The position numbers and the translations under genes were made by a program. Positions 22,420 to 33,189 of a stretch of 64,000 bases of DNA are shown piece by piece (the first letter of the stretch is position 1; each line of letters opens with the position of its first letter). Origin of the DNA: Petunia secreta (taxonomy: Eukaryota > Streptophyta > Magnoliopsida > Solanales > Solanaceae); contig JARKIP010000065.1 in the NCBI GenBank assembly GCA_029990175.1, forward strand, positions 8,312,501 to 8,376,500, read 5' to 3'. The notes below the pieces were generated by a model. The model was not told the origin of the DNA and ran no database searches. It saw nothing but the letters and a program-made list of their open reading frames with translations.

Positions 22420-22845
22420 TGATGTTTGGCAATATTTGCCTATTTTACCTTAATATTTCATCGAATTTTGATATGTTATTCGCCCATTGCACGAAATAAT
22501 TGCGATTGTTGCGCTCACCTATTGTGTTTGTGATTTTAGGAATGGTTTGGATGAATATGAGTGCAAATGGAGCGAAGATGGATACAATCGAGCAAAAAAT
22601 TGATGAACTTAGCTAATTGTGGGATATGGCATTAGAAGGCAAAGCTATGGTGCAAGCTGTGGATCTATCGTAGCTTCAGACTTTGGAAAGCCATGAGCTA
22701 TGCGACGCTTAGGGTATAGCTCGCGACATCCAGATGCTATGAGCCATGCGAAACCTTCCGTATAGCGCGCGACATCCAGAGTCTATGAGCCATGCGACGC
22801 CCAGAGAAAGCTTTTGGAGATTTGAGCACCACTGTTGTGGCAATG
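22420..22845 (+). repeat. Element D 3' LTR, first part
   Basis: It starts TGATGTTTGGCAAT after GTGTGGGGTGG and matches 17817-18242. It is interrupted by element C after CAATG (22841-22845). Confidence 0.85.
22841..22845 (+). other. Target-site duplication CAATG (left) of element C
   Basis: CAATG here and at 30390-30394 flank element C. The uninterrupted 5' LTR of D has one CAATG at the matching site (about 18238). Confidence 0.9.
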
Positions 22846-23641
22846 TGATGCAGTCCGAACACGTGCTGATCAAGTGTTCAATCCACCGAGGACAATAACA
22901 CGAAGCCAAGCCAAGATGCTGCACGATGTCCAAATTCACTTGGCTTGGTCGAAGGAAAGCAACTACTCCGAAGCTGAGTATTCGAGCTCAAGAACAGAAG
23001 GCTTCATTTATAAGCTTGAGCTCGAAGAAGGGAGTGACTGAACCCCAACCGAACACTCAACATCGACGCCAAAGTGAAAACAAATAACCAAAAGGAGAGC
23101 GATCGATGTCAAGAATGAGTTGAGCTGAACAACTGAGCACCGAAGTGAAGAAGTGAAGAGCTCGAGTGTTCGAATTCAAGTGTTCGGCTGAAGGAGTACC
23201 TGAACACTCATTCAGCAGCCCTGCGAGGCTTACTCCTATTGGTCGCCTATGACCATTTACTGTTTTGTCCTTAGCATAGTCTATATATACTCCTTTACAT
23301 TTCATTTGTAAGTTAGTTGTTGTTGAATGATCAAACATAGCAGTTGCTATTGAGTGTCTCTGATGGAGCCCGAACCCCGTGTGGGATTTTAAAGAACTTA
23401 TGTCAATCGGTATGAGTCGTTTGAACATTTTCTTCTTGGTCATTCAATTTGCAAGAAGCGTTGTCTTTCTTGAGGATTGTTGCTTAGTATAGGTGATTTT
23501 TGGCCTTCATTCGATCGAGCTTGAGACGAGTTCCTCAATGTTCTTTTGAATCTAAGCAAGATTTGTCTTGCTTCTATCTTTACTTTCCATTTTTCTTCCG
23601 CGTTTCTTCGTGTTTGCTTAACCTCGGTTTTGCTTGCACCA
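22846..23641 (+). repeat. Element C 5' LTR (796 bp)
   Basis: TGATGCAGTCC to TTGCACCA. The first 196 bp stay open in the pol frame (ARTRADQVFNPP, ending EEGSD then TGA at 23039-23041). A TATA-like box lies near 23281 (CTATATATACTCC). It matches 29605-30389 and the LTRs of element I. Confidence 0.9.
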
Positions 23642-23644
23642 TCT

Positions 23645-23656
23645 TGGTATCAGAGC
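23645..23656 (+). other. Element C primer-binding site
   Basis: TGGTATCAGAGC, complementary to initiator Met tRNA, lies three bases after the 5' LTR. Confidence 0.9.
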
Positions 23657-24840
23657 AAGGTTTGAGTTTGTTCTTACAACCTCAAATCCTGTTCGTTTAT
23701 TCGTGCTTTGTGTCTCCAGTTTCAGCTTTCTTCCTAGTTGATTGTTGTTTATGTGGTGTTTTTACAAAAAAAAAAAAAAAAAAGTAGAAAAGAAAAATTC
23801 AAAAATGTTGGTTGATTGTTGGTTGTTTGAATCAAACAACCATTGATTCGTATTCACCACTGTCAAAGGATCAATTTGAGTACCCGACGTACATCGTTTG
23901 TGACTAGGGTTTCTTCATCGATTTTGGACTGTGTTCTTGACTTAGTGGTAACTGAATTTGAGCCCCACCGTGTCTTGGTTGTTATTGATGATGACTGGTG
24001 GTTCTTGAGTATTTTGGGGTTGTTTTATAAATTTCTAAGATTTGAACTGTCGTCCGTATGCCGAAAAATTGTTTCATTTGTACCAGTGTACGGACACGAG
24101 GAGCTGAGTTCTTAGCTCAAAGAACTTTGAACTGATTTTCCTCCGTTGTTTCTGTTACTGAAGTGAAAAACAACCTAAGCTCTGTTAAAACTCGTGGTCA
24201 GTAAATGAAGTAAGTTTGTCCGTACGCCGGAATAAAAACTTCACTGTTCCATTGAAGAAGAAAGGCGTAAAGTGTAAAGATCAAAACTCCAGGTGAAAAT
24301 TTTGTCAGCTAGAAAAGGGAATCAGATAAGGTAAAACCCTATCCATACCAAGGAGGGACCACTCTTGTACGAAAAAGGGTTGGTTTGTTTGAAACCGATT
24401 CCGAAGAGGAATCGAAGAGTAGATTCTCCTAGGTTTCCACTTTTCTTGTGTTCGATAAATCTAGTTAGTGGATCTTTGGAGTAATTCTTCCTACTCGAGG
24501 TCGTACTAATTCATTTGAGCTTATAGGAACTCCTGCGGGGGGTGACCGAAGTCCAAATTTCGTAGAAAACTCTTTGACTTCCGAAGCACAGAGTATATAG
24601 CGTCCGTTCCATCGAGTCAATTCAATTCACTCTTCCCGAAGGAGACAGCGTAACTTGTCAAATTCGAAGGGACTGAGAGAAGTTGATCAACCGAGGAAGC
24701 CATTGGCTACAAGTTCTTGTGTGACCAAAACCGAACCCCTAAATTGAGTGGACCCAAGTGCCACCCATCAAAGGTGAGGGAGTGTGTGAGGTGATTTCTA
24801 ACCTTAACATTTTATTTGGTCTTTGATTCGTGCAGGTACC
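23657..24840 (+). other. Element C untranslated leader
   Basis: 1.2 kb between the primer site and the gag ATG, with no convincing frame. It includes a long A-run near 23767-23783. The matching leader of element I is 58724-59935. Confidence 0.6.
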
Positions 24841-26275
24841 ATGGCTGGGAATGGAGGCGAAGGCAAAAGCATTGAGAAGCCCGAAGTGTCGTTAGCCGAT
24901 CTCATGGGTGCGATACAAGGCATCAGTGCTGAAGTAAGAGGAGTGAGTGCTCGAGTAGCTCAACTCGAGCAAGGAAGTGTGTCCGTGGCCTTACCTGGGT
25001 TCGGCGCTGGAACGAGCAACTCCACTCTGATGAAACCTGAGCTATATCCTAAGCTCGTTCGACAACATCAGTTGAAGAGCGAGGCTGTTCGAAAAGAAAT
25101 CTTGGGCAATCCCCAAGCACAACAATAAAACTTGGGCAATCTTCAAGCGGGTTATCAACACTTGGGCATTCCCCGAGGTGAGAAGGTACCACCTCCAATG
25201 GCCCGAAGACAAGTTGTAGACGTTGATGAAGGGGTCGCTGAAGGGGAATTTCCCGAAGCCGAACCTGAATATGAGCCACCGTTCGTTCAACGAAGGCAGG
25301 CTCAACGAGGTCGTAGAAATTTCTGAGGTCGAGGCCGAGGCGCAAATGTTGATCGAAATATTGAGCGTGAGGCTGATAACTATTATGATGAGTATCTGAA
25401 CAGATTCGAGGTGCTCGAGATTCAAACTTGAACAGTGTCAAGATCACTATCCCACCCTTTAAAGGAACTAGTGATCTGGACGAATATCTTGAATGGAAGT
25501 TTAAAATGGAGCGAATCTTCAAAACCAATGAGATGACCGAAGAGAGGAAAGCCTCACATGTTATTGCTTGTTCGAGGCATATGCATCAATGTGGTGGGAG
25601 GCAGAAAAAAGGGTAAGGAATGTCTATCCCGAAGTCACTACTTGGGCACAGTTGAAGAGAGCAAGGGATGCTAAGTATTTGAGTGCTAAGTATAGGAAAA
25701 CTCAATTTCAAAAGCTCTATGAGTTAAAGCAAGGGTCCAAGTCAGTTCAAGAGTATCATGATGAGTTCGTAAGAATTCGGTTGAATCTTGATCTGGAAGA
25801 AGATGAAGAGCAAGCCACTATTCGGTTCGAGAATGGCTTGGCTCGGGAAGTGTCATCTCAGTTGAGACTCCACGTGTATCACACGTTGGAAGATGTGTTC
25901 GAAGCTGCCACCGAAGCTGAGAAATGGGTGAAGGAAGATAAAGCAAACCGGTACCGAGGAGTCCCTACTTCAACTCCTTTGAACCGAGGTAAGGAATGGA
26001 AGAGTCCAAATCCAACAAGTGCTAACACTGTTCGAGATTCGAAGAAACCCTCCGAGAGGGGTGTGGCCGTTAACCAACCAAGAGAAGTGGGAGGTAAAGT
26101 TCAACTAAACTCTCCTAGTGCTTCAAGTATTCAGTTTCATAAATGCAAAGGTTATGGTCACATGGCAAAAGAGTGTCCAACTCGCAAAGTTATGCTTTTG
26201 CTCGAAGACGGAACCGTCCATGAGCAAGCGAGTGACACTGAAGAGGATAATTTCGAGGAGATTGACCGAGCTTAA
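24841..26275 (+). pseudogene. Element C gag
   Basis: It starts at ATG 24841 (MAGNGGEGKS). The order is: a helical N-terminus (VSLADLMGAIQGISAEVRG), a QAQQ/LGN repeat-like stretch, an Arg/Gly-rich linker, the retrotransposon gag core (PPFKGTSDLDEYLEWKFKME, ASMWWEAEKRV, YHDEFVRIRLNLDLEEDEEQ), and a zinc knuckle near 26133-26172 that reads FHKC-GHMAKEC, so the first Cys is replaced by Phe. Stops lie at about 25126 (CAA to TAA), 25324 (CGA to TGA) and 26273; frameshifts lie near 25425 and 25590. The element I copy retains CAA and CGA at the first two stop sites, which shows that the stops are C-to-T changes. Gag would form the particle, but this copy cannot. Confidence 0.8.
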
Positions 26276-27060
26276 GAACGTGATGGTCGTGAAGCTGCCG
26301 AAGCTGATCATCTGGAAGTGTTTCTTGTAGTTCGAAGAAATTTGAGCTGCATGACTCTTGAAGAAGAGGACAACCAAAGAGAAAATCTTTTCCATGCCCG
26401 ATGTCGAGTAAGGGGGAAAGTGTGTGTGATGATCATTGATTCGGGTAGTTGTGCGAATGTGGTGAGCAAAACCTTGGTTTCATAATTAGGACTACCTACT
26501 TTGAAACATCCCCATCCTTACAAATTACAATGGTTGAACGAGTGTGGAGAGTTGAGGGTTGTAAAACAAGTATGGATCAAGTTTAGAGTTGGAGAATATC
26601 AAGATGAAAGTATGTTCGATGTGGTGCCGATGCAAGCTTATCATATGCTATTGGGTCGCCCATGGAATTATGATCGGTCCTGGTTGTCCACAATGAAAGA
26701 TCCAACACTTACACTGCTAAGCTCGAAGGGAAGAGTTTCATACTCAAACCCTTGTCTCCAAAGCAAGTCACCGAGGACTATAAACGGATGAAAGAATTGA
26801 AAGACGCGGCCAAAGCTAAGCTTCCGATGGGAACAAAAATTGTGGCCGAAGACAAAGACTCACCGCCCGAAGTAAGAAACATCTGTGCAATCATGCAACC
26901 GGGTGAGTACATGTGAGGCAACGACAACGATCAGATGATGATTTGCCTCGTGCACAAGGGTATCTTTCTAAACTCTAATAATGATTTTTCTAACGCTAAC
27001 CCTTTGCCTATTGCTGTACAAAGTGTTTTGCAGGACTTCGGAGACATGTTTCCCAAAGAA
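26276..27060 (+). pseudogene. Element C protease and linker
   Basis: The aspartic protease motif is IIDSGSCANVVS with DSG at 26438-26446, intact. Downstream, MLLGRPW marks the second conserved protease block (about 26647-26670). Stops occur at about 26483 (TAA after TLVS) and 26914 (TGA). The linker (NPLPIAVQSVLQDFGDMFPK) leads into RT. The start of this linker is the point at which the pol repeats of element I are joined. Confidence 0.75.
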
Positions 27061-28489
27061 ATTCCAGGTGTATTACCTCCGTTGAGGGGAATCGAACACC
27101 AAAATTGACTTCGTACCGGGGTCTCAAATCCCCAACAAACCTGCATACCGGTGTAATCCCGAAGACAACAAAGAGCTCCAAAGGCAGGTTGATGAATTGC
27201 TGAACAAGGGCCTCGTTCGAGAGAGCTTGAGTTCTTGCGTCGTTCCTGTTATCCTTGTCTCGAAGAAAGATGGAACATGGCGGATGTGTGTTGATTGCCG
27301 AGAAGTCAACAAAATTATGGTAAAGTATCGTCATCCTATCCCTCGATTAGAAGACATGCTAGATGAGTTAAGTGGTTCTTCATGCTTTACGAAGATAGAC
27401 CTCCGGTCCGGTTACCATCAAATCCGAATGAAACCCAGAGACGAGTGGAAAACCGCATTCAAGACAAAATTCGGTCTCTATGAATGGTTGGTGATGCCTT
27501 TTGGCTTATCCAATGCACCGAGCACATTCATGTGACTGATGAACCATGTGCTCAAACCATTCATAAATAAGTTTGTTGTCGTTTACTTCGATGACATACT
27601 TGTTTATAGTAAAACTGTGGATGAACATGTCGAACACCTAAGGCTAGTGCTTGATAAGCTTAGAGAAGAGAAGTTATATGCTAACTTCAACAAATGTGCC
27701 TTTTGTGTCGAACGTGTAGTCTTTCTAGGATTCGTTGTCAGTGCTAATGGTGTTGAAGTCGATGAGTCAAAAGTCGAAGCCATTAAAGATTGGCCCATTC
27801 CAACCTCGGTATCACAAGTTCGTAGCTTCCATGGCTTAGCTAGCTTTTACCGAAGGTTTGTGCGTGACTTTAGCACCGTGGCAACTCCTTTAACCGAGCT
27901 GGTTAAGAAAGACCATCCATTTGTGTGGGGAGAGTCCCAAGAAAGGGCTTTCCAAGAGTTGAAACGGAGGCTTTACTCTGCCCCGTGTTGCAACTCCCTG
28001 ACTTCGGCAAAGCATTCGAAGTCGAGTGTGATGCATCTGGATTTGGGATTGGAGGAGTGCTGATGCAAGAATCGAAGCCGATCGCTTACTTTAGCAAAAA
28101 GCTTAAGGGTGCAACCCTGAACTACTCTACATATGACAAGGAGTTGTATGCCCTCGTTCGAGCACTCGCCCATTGGCAGTATTATTTGTGGCCTCGAGAG
28201 TATGTGATTAAAATTGATCATGAATCTTTGACGCATCTCCGAGGTCAGGAGAAATTGAACCGAAGACATGCCAAATGTTCAATTCATTGAAAGCTTTCCC
28301 TATGTAATTCATTACTAAAAGGGAAAAGACAATGTTGTAGCGGATGCGCTATCAAGAAAATTTGCTTTAGCGACCACTCTGGCCTCAAGGCTCATGGGAT
28401 TCGAAAGCATCAAGTCGAAGTACGAATACGATCCCAAGCTGAAATGCATTCGTGACGCAATCTTGAGTGCGAAGGGTTGAGAAATATCA
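27061..28489 (+). pseudogene. Element C reverse transcriptase and RNase H
   Basis: RT blocks in order: NKGLVRESLSSCVVPVILV, KKDGTWRMCVDCREVNKI, FTKIDLRSGYHQIRM, KFGLYEWLVMPFGLSNAPST, then the catalytic box YFDD at 27584-27595 (VVVYFDDILVYSK), and LASFYRRFVRDFS. RNase H follows (VECDASGFGIGGVLMQES, YDKELYALVRALAHW, IDHESLTHL). A TGA at 27534-27536 replaces the CGA kept in element I units 2 and 3. Frameshifts lie near 27100, 27970 and 28270-28330. All catalytic motifs can be found, but not in one frame. Confidence 0.85.
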
Positions 28490-29707
28490 GTGGCACGATG
28501 GCTACCTCTTCGAAAATGGGAGGGTTTGTGTGCCATTGGTGTCGACAAAACTCTTGGTATCTTAACCGAGCAGTTCCATTGGCCAAAAATGCGACGAGAT
28601 GTGGAAAAGCTTTGCAACGCTTGTCTCGTTTGCAAGAAAGCTAAATCGAAGTCCAACCCTCATGGTTTGTACACCCCATTGCATGTGCCTGATCGACCTT
28701 GGGTTGATATATCCATGGAATTTGTGCTGGGGTTACCAAGGTCCGGGGGAGGACATGATAGCATCTTCGTTGTCGTGGATCGATTTTCAAAAATGGCTCA
28801 CTTTATTCCTTGCAAAAAGTGTGATGAGGCACAACATGTAGCTACTTTGTTTATCTCTAATGTGTGGAAATTGTATGGTGTGCCACGTACTATTGTGAGT
28901 GATCAAGACTCAAAGTTCTTGAGTCATTTTTGGAAATGTTTGTGGGGTGCCCTCGGCACCAAACTACTATTCTCGGCGTCTCACCATCCTCGGACCGATA
29001 GACAGACCGAAGTAGTTAACCAAACCTTGGGATCTTTGCTTCGTGCAATGACCAAAGGCAAGGTTGGAAAATGGCTTGATCGTTTGCCCATGATGGAGTT
29101 TGCTTACAATCGAACGGTGCATCGAATGATAAATATAACCCCGTTCGAGTGTGTGTATGGTTTTAATCCTTTGATTCCGCTTGATTTAACCCCATTGCCT
29201 CGAGATTCTATTATTGATTTTGAAGGTACTCGGCGAGCCACTGCCTTGATCGAGTTGCATGCAAAAATGAAGAAGAACCTCGTGGAAGCTAATGCAAAGG
29301 TCGCATCAAAGAAAAACAAGGGGCGTAAAAAGTTTGAATTACGGAAGGGAGATTGGGTTTGGTTTCACTTCCGAAAGGAACGCTTCCCGAACCAAAGGAA
29401 AGAAAAGTTGGCTCCTCGAAGGGATGGTCCATTCCAAGTGCGGAGCAAGATCAACAACAATGCTTATGTGATCAACCTCCCTGGTGAGTATAACGTTTCC
29501 AACAGCTTTAATGTTGTTGACATAGTTCCTTGTGTCGTAGGTCAAACATCGGAGGATGGAGAGGGCTCGATTTCGAGAACAAAATCTTCTCAAGAAGGGG
29601 AGGATGATGCAGCCCGAACACGTGCTGATCAAGTGTTCAATCCACCGAGGACAATGACACGAAGCCAAGCTAAGCTACTGCACGATTTCCACATTCACTT
29701 GGCTTAG
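28490..29707 (+). CDS. Element C integrase, continuing into the 3' LTR
   Basis: Open for 405 codons. The zinc-binding end has CNACLVCKKAKS. The DDE core has PWVDISMEFVLGLPRS, DRFSKMAHFIPCKK, GVPRTIVSDQDSKFLSHFW and RQTEVVNQTLG. The C-terminal part has KKFELRKGDWVWFHFRKERFP and DGPFQVRSKINNNAYVINLP; no chromodomain is visible. The frame runs past the LTR start (29605) through ARTRADQVFNPPRTMTRSQA and stops at TAG 29705-29707. The 5' LTR copy of the same stretch has TGG there and would continue to EEGSD. The integrated C-terminus overlapping the LTR is a feature described for some CRM elements. Confidence 0.85.
   Translation: MARWLPLRKWEGLCAIGVDKTLGILTEQFHWPKMRRDVEKLCNACLVCKKAKSKSNPHGLYTPLHVPDRPWVDISMEFVLGLPRSGGGHDSIFVVVDRFSKMAHFIPCKKCDEAQHVATLFISNVWKLYGVPRTIVSDQDSKFLSHFWKCLWGALGTKLLFSASHHPRTDRQTEVVNQTLGSLLRAMTKGKVGKWLDRLPMMEFAYNRTVHRMINITPFECVYGFNPLIPLDLTPLPRDSIIDFEGTRRATALIELHAKMKKNLVEANAKVASKKNKGRKKFELRKGDWVWFHFRKERFPNQRKEKLAPRRDGPFQVRSKINNNAYVINLPGEYNVSNSFNVVDIVPCVVGQTSEDGEGSISRTKSSQEGEDDAARTRADQVFNPPRTMTRSQAKLLHDFHIHLA
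29592..29604 (+). other. Element C polypurine tract
   Basis: AAGAAGGGGAGGA lies directly before the 3' LTR start TGATGCAG. Confidence 0.85.
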
Positions 29708-30389
29708 TCGAAGGAAAGCAACTATTCCGAAGCTGAGTATCTGAGCTCAAGAACCGAAGGCTTCATCTATAAGCTTGAGCTCGAAAAAGGGAGTGACTGA
29801 ACCCCAACTGAACACTCAACATCGACGCCGAAGTGAAACCAAATAACCGAAGGGAGAGCAATCGATGTCAAGAATGAGTTGAGCTGAACAACTGAGCACC
29901 GAAGTGAAGAAGCTCGAGCTCGAGTGTTCGAATCAAGTGTTCGGTTGAAGGAGTAACCGAACACTCATTCAGCAACCCTTCAAGGCTTATTCCTATTGGT
30001 TGCCTGTGACCATTTACTGGTTTGTCCCTCGCATAGTCTATATATACTCCCTTACATTTCATTTGTAAGTTAGTTGTTTTTGAATGATCAAACATAGCAG
30101 TTGCTATTGAGTGTCTCCGATGGAGCCCCAACCCCGTGTGGGATTTTAAAGAACTTGCGTCAATCGGTGTGAGTCGTTTGAACATTTTCTTCTTGGTTAT
30201 TCAATTTTCAAGAACTTGTGGTATTGTTGCTTCGTATAGGTGATTCTTGGCCTTCATTCGATCGAGCTTGAGACGAGTTCCTCAATGGTCTTTTGAATCG
30301 AAGCAAGATTTGTCTTGCTTCTTTCTTTACTTTTCGTTGTTTCTTCCGCGTTTCTTCGTGTTTGCTTAACCTCAGCTTTGCTTGCACCA
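29605..30389 (+). repeat. Element C 3' LTR (785 bp)
   Basis: TGATGCAGCCC to TTGCACCA, matching the 5' LTR with a few small indels (for example near 30215, where a short stretch is missing). Confidence 0.9.
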
Positions 30390-30394
30390 CAATG
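30390..30394 (+). other. Target-site duplication CAATG (right) of element C
   Basis: Second copy of the five bases at 22841-22845. Confidence 0.9.
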
Positions 30395-31326
30395 CTATGA
30401 GTCATGCGACGCTTGCCTTGTGGCTTTTAGTTCGGCGACCCCAACTTTTCCAACTTAGTTTAGGCTTTGGTTTAACTTATCCTAGCACTTTGTAAATATT
30501 ATAAATACATTATTAGGAGGTCTTTTTAGGGGCGAGACGTGGAGGAGAGCAAGGGAGCCCTAGATGTCTTCTAAACAAGTTCTTTCTCTCTTTATCTTAT
30601 TCTTCACCTTAATTCTATAGTTTGTTTGTTCTAGGGTTAGAGCAATTACATGAAGGTTGATGTTTGAAAGTTGATTTCTTCCTATTGATTTACCATTACA
30701 GATTGTTTATTCTTTCTTGAGCCTAATTGTTTTGTTATTAGGGCCCGATATTGAACACTATCTACGGTTTAGAAGTTGAACTCGACAGAGGGAACTTGTT
30801 AACGCAAATAAGAAAGAATAGGGCTTGATTGTGAACCTGGGCATCAGGGAATCGATTTGCGGGTAGGATAGACATATACCTATTCGCCTTGCTTAACTAA
30901 ATACAGAGTTCTTTAATGCATGCATATGATTTAATTCCATAAGAAATACAGGCGTTAGAGTAGCTTGCATAGACTCGTGAAGAATCGACAGGTTTTCACG
31001 AATATGATTAACCTGTTAGTTAGCAATCTAGGAAATCAAGAAGTAGAATCAACTGGAAAAACTCAACTGGATTGTTTGTAGCTCTGACTCTGGACTGTTT
31101 CTCTTTTATTGATAACAACCTATAATTTGCTCTCTATTACTTGACTTCAATTACTCATTTTTAAGTATTGCTTTAGTTAGTAAAAATCGCCATCACTATT
31201 GAAAAAGATCCCTGAATAGTTTTTAGGAAATTATTTGCTAGGATTCAATCTAAACAATAGTCCTCGTAGGAACGATACTCAACTCACTACTTTATTACTT
31301 GTCGACCTCGTATACTTGCGTGTGCA
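30395..31326 (+). repeat. Element D 3' LTR, second part
   Basis: It continues the LTR after element C and matches 18243-19174, including the TATA-like box near 30499 (TTATAAATA). It ends at GTGTGCA, 13 bases short of the 5' LTR end. Confidence 0.85.
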
Positions 31327-32815
31327 TGTTTGATATAGGGAAGATTTTGATAAAAGGCGATAATTCGAATTTAGTATAGAGTAGAGAATTTATTCACATT
31401 AAAAAACGAATCTGAATTTCAAGTGAGTCTGATACATGATTAAAAAATTGGACTGGGTATTTTGTATAGATCGATATTCAACTAAAGGTGTCGAATAAAT
31501 AAAATATTATCTATTACATGCTAATAAATGACAATAACCAGGCAGGTCAGCGTTGACATGCCTGTCTGGCGTAGGGCAATCTCGAAAGTTCAATAAGTCA
31601 AGCTTGAAGAAGTTTGTACGTTATGCTGTCATGGTTGGATGAGTATGTAATTTCATCAAACTTGCGGTCCTTTTTTAGTAACATGGCCTCTCCTCTGTTC
31701 TTATCTAAATTTTCTGAAACGTGGCCCTGCTAAATTAATTCCACGCTCAGCTGGCTCGACATGAAACACCACACTTCTCAACAAAGGCCCTATTAGAGGC
31801 CCTATTAGATCATTTGCTTCTCCTTCAGACACTCACTTGTAAACGAACTATAGTAAAAAAATCTTTCATACATGATACTACAACTGGAGCTTTTTTTATG
31901 AAGCGGAGGAGCAAATAAATAAATCAGAATGCACTAATAATTCTTAATGAAATAAGTTAGTTTTAATAGTTAAGGAATTCCGGTCATTACAGTAGTCACA
32001 ACACCAGCTAACTCATTACTTTATGACAAATTTCTCAAAGCCTTATTTATAGCCTGGTACATGTCAGAATCAAGGAAATCGTCAACAGACAACATGATTC
32101 CATGAACAGTAAATATGAATTAACAAAGACTGCGAAAAAGTTCTATCAAAATAGACAATACCTAAAAAGGAGAAATGATGTCCCTCTCACTGGGGAGTCT
32201 AGAGAAAATTGGTACAAATAAAATGAAAGTCAGAGGAAGAAATGGAGAATTGAAATCTAGAAAAGGATGGTGACTTCAACAGAACAAATCTTCCTCTGAA
32301 AGAAAGATATTGAGGGACAGTAGAGATCAAACTTCTGAGGGAAAGTTATGTAACTACACGTGGCTTAGCCGCTTATATATATATAGTAGTAGAAATTTAA
32401 GTTGGATTGATGGAGTAATAGCAATTTGCAAAAAAGTTTCATTGTTTCAACTGGATGTTTGTCTCAAATACTGATGCCTAGGCATGCTAATTAGGAAAAT
32501 ATTAAGTACAAAGGTAATTTATTATATTACATTTGAAAGGTAATATTTTCTTCGTCTCAATTTACGTGAATGTGTCAACTCGATGCAAAATTTAAAAAAT
32601 TTATAAATTGAGACTTTAAAAATTGTGGTATAAAATAAATCATATACTTGTGGCTTGAAATGATCACATTAGGATAAATGAGAAATACATTTAAAGTTGA
32701 ACTGTTACTAATTATAAAAATATGTCATTCTTTTTTTTGATCGACTACAAAAAGAGTTCCATAAATTTAGATAGATAAATATCACTTACTATCACTTTTG
32801 ACCTTTTTAACAAGG
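31327..32815. other. AT-rich region without recognised genes
   Basis: No frame resembles a protein. It holds an imperfect palindrome at 31538-31569, a small direct repeat GGCCCTATTAGA twice near 31785-31810, and a MITE-like stretch at about 32550-32745. Confidence 0.5.
32550..32745. mobile_element. MITE-like fragment (Stowaway type?)
   Basis: CTTCGTCTCAATTTACGTGAA at the left is close to the start of a very common Solanaceae MITE type, followed by an AT-rich body with TTGAGACTTT and TGTGGTATAAAAT. The right end is unclear, so both boundaries are approximate. Confidence 0.35.
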
Positions 32816-32847
32816 ATGATATGACGACGATGACGATGACGATGACG

Positions 32848-32867
32848 ACAACAACAACAACAACACC

Positions 32868-32902
<35 letters not shown>
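32848..32902 (-). repeat. LINE (TTG)n tail / AAC microsatellite
   Basis: AAC repeats on the plus strand, next to a GACGAT-rich stretch at 32820-32847. In RTE LINEs the 3' end carries such TTG repeats. Confidence 0.8.
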
Positions 32903-32903
<1 letters not shown>

Positions 32904-33189
32904 AACATACCCGCTGTAATCCGATAAGTGGGATCTGTGGAGGGTGAGATGTACGCAGATATTATCCCCACTAAGGTGGAGAGGCTGTTTACGATAGACC
33001 CTCGGCTCAAGGAAAAATATTTTAAGAATATGCTCGCAAGATATGGAAATAACCATGATAAAGAAAATACTATCAAAGCAACTACGGATAACTAAGGTAT
33101 ACAGAAAACATGGATGTAGTAAAGGCACATAATACGATAAACAAAGTATACAAAAATAATACAAATGATATTAAGACAGAACTATCTCG

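Larger units (their letters stand above)
22846..30389 (+). mobile_element. Element C: CRM-like Ty3/gypsy retrotransposon, full length
   Basis: 7544 bp with two LTRs, an iMet primer site, gag, protease, RT, RNase H, integrase and a polypurine tract, flanked by CAATG duplications inside the 3' LTR of D. The chromovirus CRM assignment is an inference from the RT wording and from the pol frame that continues into the 3' LTR. If right, it points to a centromere-near location. The copy is dead, with stops and frameshifts in gag, protease and RT, although one integrase frame stays open for about 400 codons. Confidence 0.85.
17817..31326 (+). mobile_element. Element D: Athila-like LTR retrotransposon without RT, split by element C
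   Basis: Two LTRs match in order and length once element C and one CAATG are removed: 17817-19174 against 22420-22845 plus 30395-31326, both 1358 bp. The primer site (TTGGCGCCATTACCGGGG) and the repeated AAGTGTGGGGTG words before the 3' LTR are typical of Athila-like elements. The internal region (19188-22419) holds only short open frames and no protease, RT or integrase, so this is a non-autonomous derivative. The last 13 bases of the 3' LTR appear missing and no target duplication is found. Confidence 0.75.

Noticed and set aside
23645..23656. tRNA gene at the iMet-complementary sites
   Set aside because: Only the 12-base primer-binding sites are present; no cloverleaf around 4632, 23645, 45425 or 59922.
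32745..33164. Open frames over the AAC/GAC repeats
   Set aside because: The frames are poly-Val or poly-Leu produced by the microsatellite; the true feature is the LINE tail on the minus strand.
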